Assembly (NCBI GenBank): GCA_005799205.1
Contig: SYHM01000214.1
Span: forward strand, 1 to 8,541
Reading direction: 5' to 3'
Source of the DNA: Planctomycetia bacterium
Lineage (GTDB): Bacteria > Planctomycetota > Phycisphaerae > Phycisphaerales > SM1A02
Length of the DNA: 8,541 nucleotides
The notes under the pieces were generated by a model. The model saw only the letters and a program-made list of their open reading frames with translations, had not been told where the DNA came from and searched no databases. Below, one piece after another: positions 6,717-8,541 of this stretch (the stretch's first letter is position 1; every line of letters begins with the position of its first letter). The translations under genes and the position numbers were made by a program.

Positions 6717-7581
6717 GAAGTATCTCCTCGACAACGAACGCGATGGGATCGTGGTCATGGTCAGGTGCGCGGCGCGTCGCACACTGCGCGACATTGGGCT
6801 CTGCATTGGCAACGACGTACGAGCGCTCGGCTCCGCGCAACATGCCGATGTCGTTGAGGCCATCCCCGACTGTGACAACTTCGCGCGGGTCGATACCACG
6901 CGTTTCGCACAGTCGCAGGATCATCCTCCACTTATCGACGGATGCGTCGAAAATCTCGAGCAGATGCGTGTCAACGCCAGCTTGCCCGAGGGCGACGAGC
7001 GCAGGCCAGTGCTTGAGTGTCAAGCGCTCGGGAACTTCGTCTCGAATCGCCTGCGCAACTCGTGCGAGTTCATCCGCCACGGCAACGGTTCCGACCCGAA
7101 GCACATGTTTGAGCTGCTCGTCGCGCAGTCGCTCGTCGCGGTCAAGCGCCAGAACCGCGCGCGTCTCGAGCGGGTGCACACTGAACCACCAGCGACTTGC
7201 CTCGTCGAGGTCTGCATCACCCACGAGCAGATAGTCGTATCCAGCGGAGGTCGAATCTTTCAGCAGATGCGCGAGGTGACCGTGGTTCACGAGACTCTCG
7301 GTGCAATGCGCCACAAGATCGTTCGAAATCACGATGCGATCCTCACACCGACCGGTGGCGACATCGTGCAGGGCTGCCCCACCTGCTGTGATCGCGACTC
7401 CGTCACCGAGTGCCGCTTGGGCCACCATCTTGCATTCGATCCAGGAACGACCCGTGGCGAAGACGACTTCGATTCCCGATTGCCGCGCGCGATCCAGCGA
7501 TTCGAGGTTGCCCTGCGAGACCTCACCGCGTCGATTGAGCAGGGTGCCATCCAGATCTGTCACAAGAATTCGACATCGCAT
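6706..7581 (-). CDS. Cof-type HAD-IIB family phosphatase
   Basis: A 291-residue cytoplasmic haloacid dehalogenase-superfamily hydrolase, likely removing phosphate from a small sugar phosphate or related metabolite through an aspartyl-phosphate. Motif I is DLDGT at 9-13 (nucleophile D9, acid/base D11); motif II is ATGRS at 42-46 with T43; the motif III lysine is K217 in a DKW context; motif IV is GDGLND at 239-244. The roughly 85-210 insert before K217 fits a C2B cap, and the length is normal for Cof/YidA-like enzymes. ATG at 7581 is chosen because the nucleophile motif lies at residue 9; the open frame continues to 7992, but that stretch runs antisense to the next gene and is not protein-like. 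The stop lies 11 bp inside the IorA/IorB-like gene, suggesting one transcript. The exact substrate cannot be read from sequence. Confidence 0.92.
   Translation of the reverse strand: MRCRILVTDLDGTLLNRRGEVSQGNLESLDRARQSGIEVVFATGRSWIECKMVAQAALGDGVAITAGGAALHDVATGRCEDRIVISNDLVAHCTESLVNHGHLAHLLKDSTSAGYDYLLVGDADLDEASRWWFSVHPLETRAVLALDRDERLRDEQLKHVLRVGTVAVADELARVAQAIRDEVPERLTLKHWPALVALGQAGVDTHLLEIFDASVDKWRMILRLCETRGIDPREVVTVGDGLNDIGMLRGAERSYVVANAEPNVAQCATRRAPDHDHDPIAFVVEEILRGQ
6724..6729 (-). promoter_or_regulatory. Shine-Dalgarno GAGGAG that sets the start of the large IorA/IorB-like gene
   Basis: On the minus strand GAGGAG (6729-6724) is followed by a 7-base spacer and GTG at 6716-6714. The same six bases encode the Glu-Glu near the HAD C-terminus, so the ribosome site is buried in the upstream gene. 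It is the clearest Shine-Dalgarno in the window and the reason for preferring GTG over the ATG at 6758. Confidence 0.65.
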
Positions 7582-7596
7582 TGGATTGCGGCCGAA

Positions 7597-7605
7597 TGCT
7601 ACACT
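7597..7605 (+). promoter_or_regulatory. extended -10 promoter element (TGC TACACT) for the membrane protein gene
   Basis: TG-C-TACACT matches the extended -10 consensus TGn-TATAAT with 4 of 6 in the hexamer. There is no convincing -35 at 17 bp, which extended -10 promoters can lack. The ATG at 7616 begins 10 bases after the hexamer, so the predicted transcript has almost no leader; no Shine-Dalgarno is present. On the other strand TAGCAT (7601-7596) overlaps it and could be a -10 for the divergent HAD gene, so the two promoters may share bases. Confidence 0.42.
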
Positions 7606-7615
7606 TCGCCCCCTT

Positions 7616-8449
7616 ATGGATCGAAAACGACTCGGCGGCGTGCAGCAGACTGACCTCACAGAGGGTCGCATCAATGACGACTTTTTGTACTGGCTCAAGA
7701 CGAGCGGACCAAACTGGTTGCTTGCGGTGCTCGTGGTTGCATGCCTCATGATGGGATGGAATTGGTGGAAGAACCGAGAGGCAGCCGCGCGCGATCTCGC
7801 GTGGGCAGAACTCAACGCGGCCGACATCCCATCAGCACTGAAGGATGTCGCTGCAAAGCATGGTTCGATCGATTCGGTTGCAACGTATGCGCTTCTGAAT
7901 GCGGGCGATCGGTATCTCCAGAGCATCCTCTCTGGCAAGCGATTCGATCGTGAGGCAACGGCATCGGACGCATCGATGACCCCAGAACTCAAGGCCGAGT
8001 GGCTCGCTGAAGCAGACGCGCTCTACCTCGATGTCATCAAGGCTGCGCAGGCCGATCCGACACGTGGATCACGCGGGTTTGAGATTGGGGCGCTCTTTGG
8101 TCGGGCAGCGGTCGCCGAGACCCGCGGCGATGTCAGTTCTGCCAAGACGAACCTCGAAGCGATTCAAGCCGTTGCGGGTGACGACTATCCGTGGCTTGTG
8201 AAGAACGCGGCTGCGCGACTTGCAACACTCGGTGTGATTTCGTCGCCATATCCCATTCCAGCCGCGCCGGTCGCAGCGCTTCCTCCAGTGGTTGACCCTG
8301 CAACGGGTCTCGCTCCAACAGCACTGCCAGCTGCCGATACCGAAGCACTGAAACTCTTGCTTGGGGACTTGTCGAAGACCAGCAGCGCTCCGGCAGCTGC
8401 GCCGATTGCAGTCCCAAGTCCCGCCCCAGAATCGGCTCCCGCTCCGTAA
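7616..8449 (+). CDS. single-pass membrane protein with YfgM/TPR-like helical ectodomain and Pro/Ala-rich tail
   Basis: A 277-residue protein. Residues 1-32 are hydrophilic and probably cytoplasmic, with the block DDFLYWLKTSGPNW just before the membrane. One hydrophobic helix spans about 33-49, ending in aromatic residues and WKNR. Residues about 55-205 are mainly amphipathic Ala-rich helices (for example ALFGRAAVAETRGD, 160-172), resembling the tetratricopeptide-like domain of YfgM-type proteins, which in E. coli associate with SecYEG and periplasmic chaperones. Residues 211-277 are low-complexity Pro/Ala/Ser. The start at 7616 is chosen because the upstream frame (to 7301) lies antisense to the HAD gene and has no protein-like character. 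The YfgM comparison rests on architecture, not a decisive motif, so no symbol is given. It is divergent from the HAD gene across 34 bp. A role in protein export or envelope quality control is only an inference. Confidence 0.82.
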   Translation: MDRKRLGGVQQTDLTEGRINDDFLYWLKTSGPNWLLAVLVVACLMMGWNWWKNREAAARDLAWAELNAADIPSALKDVAAKHGSIDSVATYALLNAGDRYLQSILSGKRFDREATASDASMTPELKAEWLAEADALYLDVIKAAQADPTRGSRGFEIGALFGRAAVAETRGDVSSAKTNLEAIQAVAGDDYPWLVKNAAARLATLGVISSPYPIPAAPVAALPPVVDPATGLAPTALPAADTEALKLLLGDLSKTSSAPAAAPIAVPSPAPESAPAP

Positions 8450-8455
8450 CGCACG

Positions 8456-8472
8456 GCAGCGATCAACGCTGC
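8456..8472 (+). other. small perfect hairpin after the membrane protein gene
   Basis: GCAGCG and CGCTGC form a 6-bp GC-rich stem around the 5-base loop ATCAA, six bases after the stop at 8449 and seven before the next possible ATG. No T-run follows, so it is not a standard intrinsic terminator. It could slow polymerase, protect the mRNA 3' end, sit in the leader of the next gene, or be chance. Confidence 0.3.
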
Positions 8473-8479
8473 GGACTCC

Positions 8480-8541
8480 ATGGCACTTGATCCTCAACGC
8501 GAGAGTCCACCGCTCATTTCGGAAGCGGGGACGGTCGATCG
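8480..8541 (+). CDS. unidentified gene, 5' fragment
   Basis: An ATG at 8480 opens a frame that stays open to the window edge (20 complete codons, starting MALDPQRESPP). It lies 30 bp after the membrane protein gene on the same strand, a normal spacing for a downstream operon gene. The peptide is hydrophilic, with no signal peptide or recognisable motif. No Shine-Dalgarno is visible. It is too short to assign and may be chance. Confidence 0.35.
   Translation, partial: MALDPQRESPPLISEAGTVD

Noticed and set aside
6717..6899. N-terminal extension of the large IorA/IorB-like frame up to 6899, including ATG 6758
   Set aside because: It lies wholly within the HAD gene in another frame, is Ser/Arg-rich and family-unlike. 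GTG 6716 has a good Shine-Dalgarno.
7301..7615. Upstream part of the membrane protein frame
   Set aside because: It runs antisense to the HAD gene, and its sequence is Arg/Ser-rich shadow without motif. The start is set at 7616.
6688..7653. Long plus-strand frame of 321 codons opposite the HAD gene
   Set aside because: It is the antisense shadow of a gene with clear HAD motifs; its translation has no domain features.
7582..7992. Upstream extension of the HAD frame
   Set aside because: It is antisense to the membrane protein gene and low in protein-like character. The HAD motif I should lie near the N-terminus, which fits ATG 7581.
8456..8472. Hairpin as an intrinsic terminator
   Set aside because: The stem is only 6 bp and no T-run follows; it is kept only as an unassigned hairpin.

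Overview
The window is a gene-dense stretch of about 8.5 kb from a moderately GC-rich bacterial chromosome. I see no rRNA, tRNA, CRISPR array, insertion sequence or phage gene. Six genes are complete (hpnC, ispH, rlmN, a very large IorA/IorB-like gene, a HAD phosphatase and a membrane protein), and two more are cut by the window ends. No gene-free stretch reaches 300 bases; the largest gaps are 58, 34, 30 and 29 bp. Hopanoid-type squalene genes, the style of the IspH and RlmN proteins, and a small single-pass membrane protein with a helical outer domain and Pro/Ala-rich tail suggest Planctomycetota, perhaps the Phycisphaerae. That placement is an inference and no taxonomic marker is present.

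Left part (1-2194): a minus-strand pair makes squalene for hopanoids. hpnC (hydroxysqualene synthase) overlaps by ATGA the start of a second squalene/phytoene synthase, probably hpnD, which runs off the left edge. Divergent from hpnC across 58 bp is ispH, the last enzyme of the MEP pathway, which makes IPP and DMAPP. The region thus joins isoprenoid supply to its use. rlmN (23S rRNA/tRNA m2A methyltransferase, radical SAM) follows ispH on the same strand after 29 bp.

Middle (3309-7581, minus strand): a HAD-IIB phosphatase gene is followed, with an 11-bp overlap and a strong Shine-Dalgarno inside the HAD gene, by a 1135-residue protein. Its domain order matches the fused indolepyruvate:ferredoxin oxidoreductases (Pyr domain, transketolase-C-like domain, TPP-like domain, IorB-like domain, DUF6537-like C-terminus). 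By eye it has lost the catalytic Glu, the TPP motif and all iron-sulfur cysteine clusters. It looks like a degenerate or repurposed oxidoreductase and is the most interesting item here. Its 3' end overlaps that of rlmN by 7 bp, tail to tail.

Right part (7582-8541): divergent from the HAD gene across only 34 bp is a single-pass membrane protein with a YfgM/TPR-like outer domain. After it come a small hairpin and the first codons of an unidentified gene.

Two plus-strand genes (ispH and the membrane protein) have a promoter-like -10 box 10-12 bp before the ATG and no Shine-Dalgarno, which suggests leaderless mRNAs. The palindrome CGATCG is strikingly frequent throughout.
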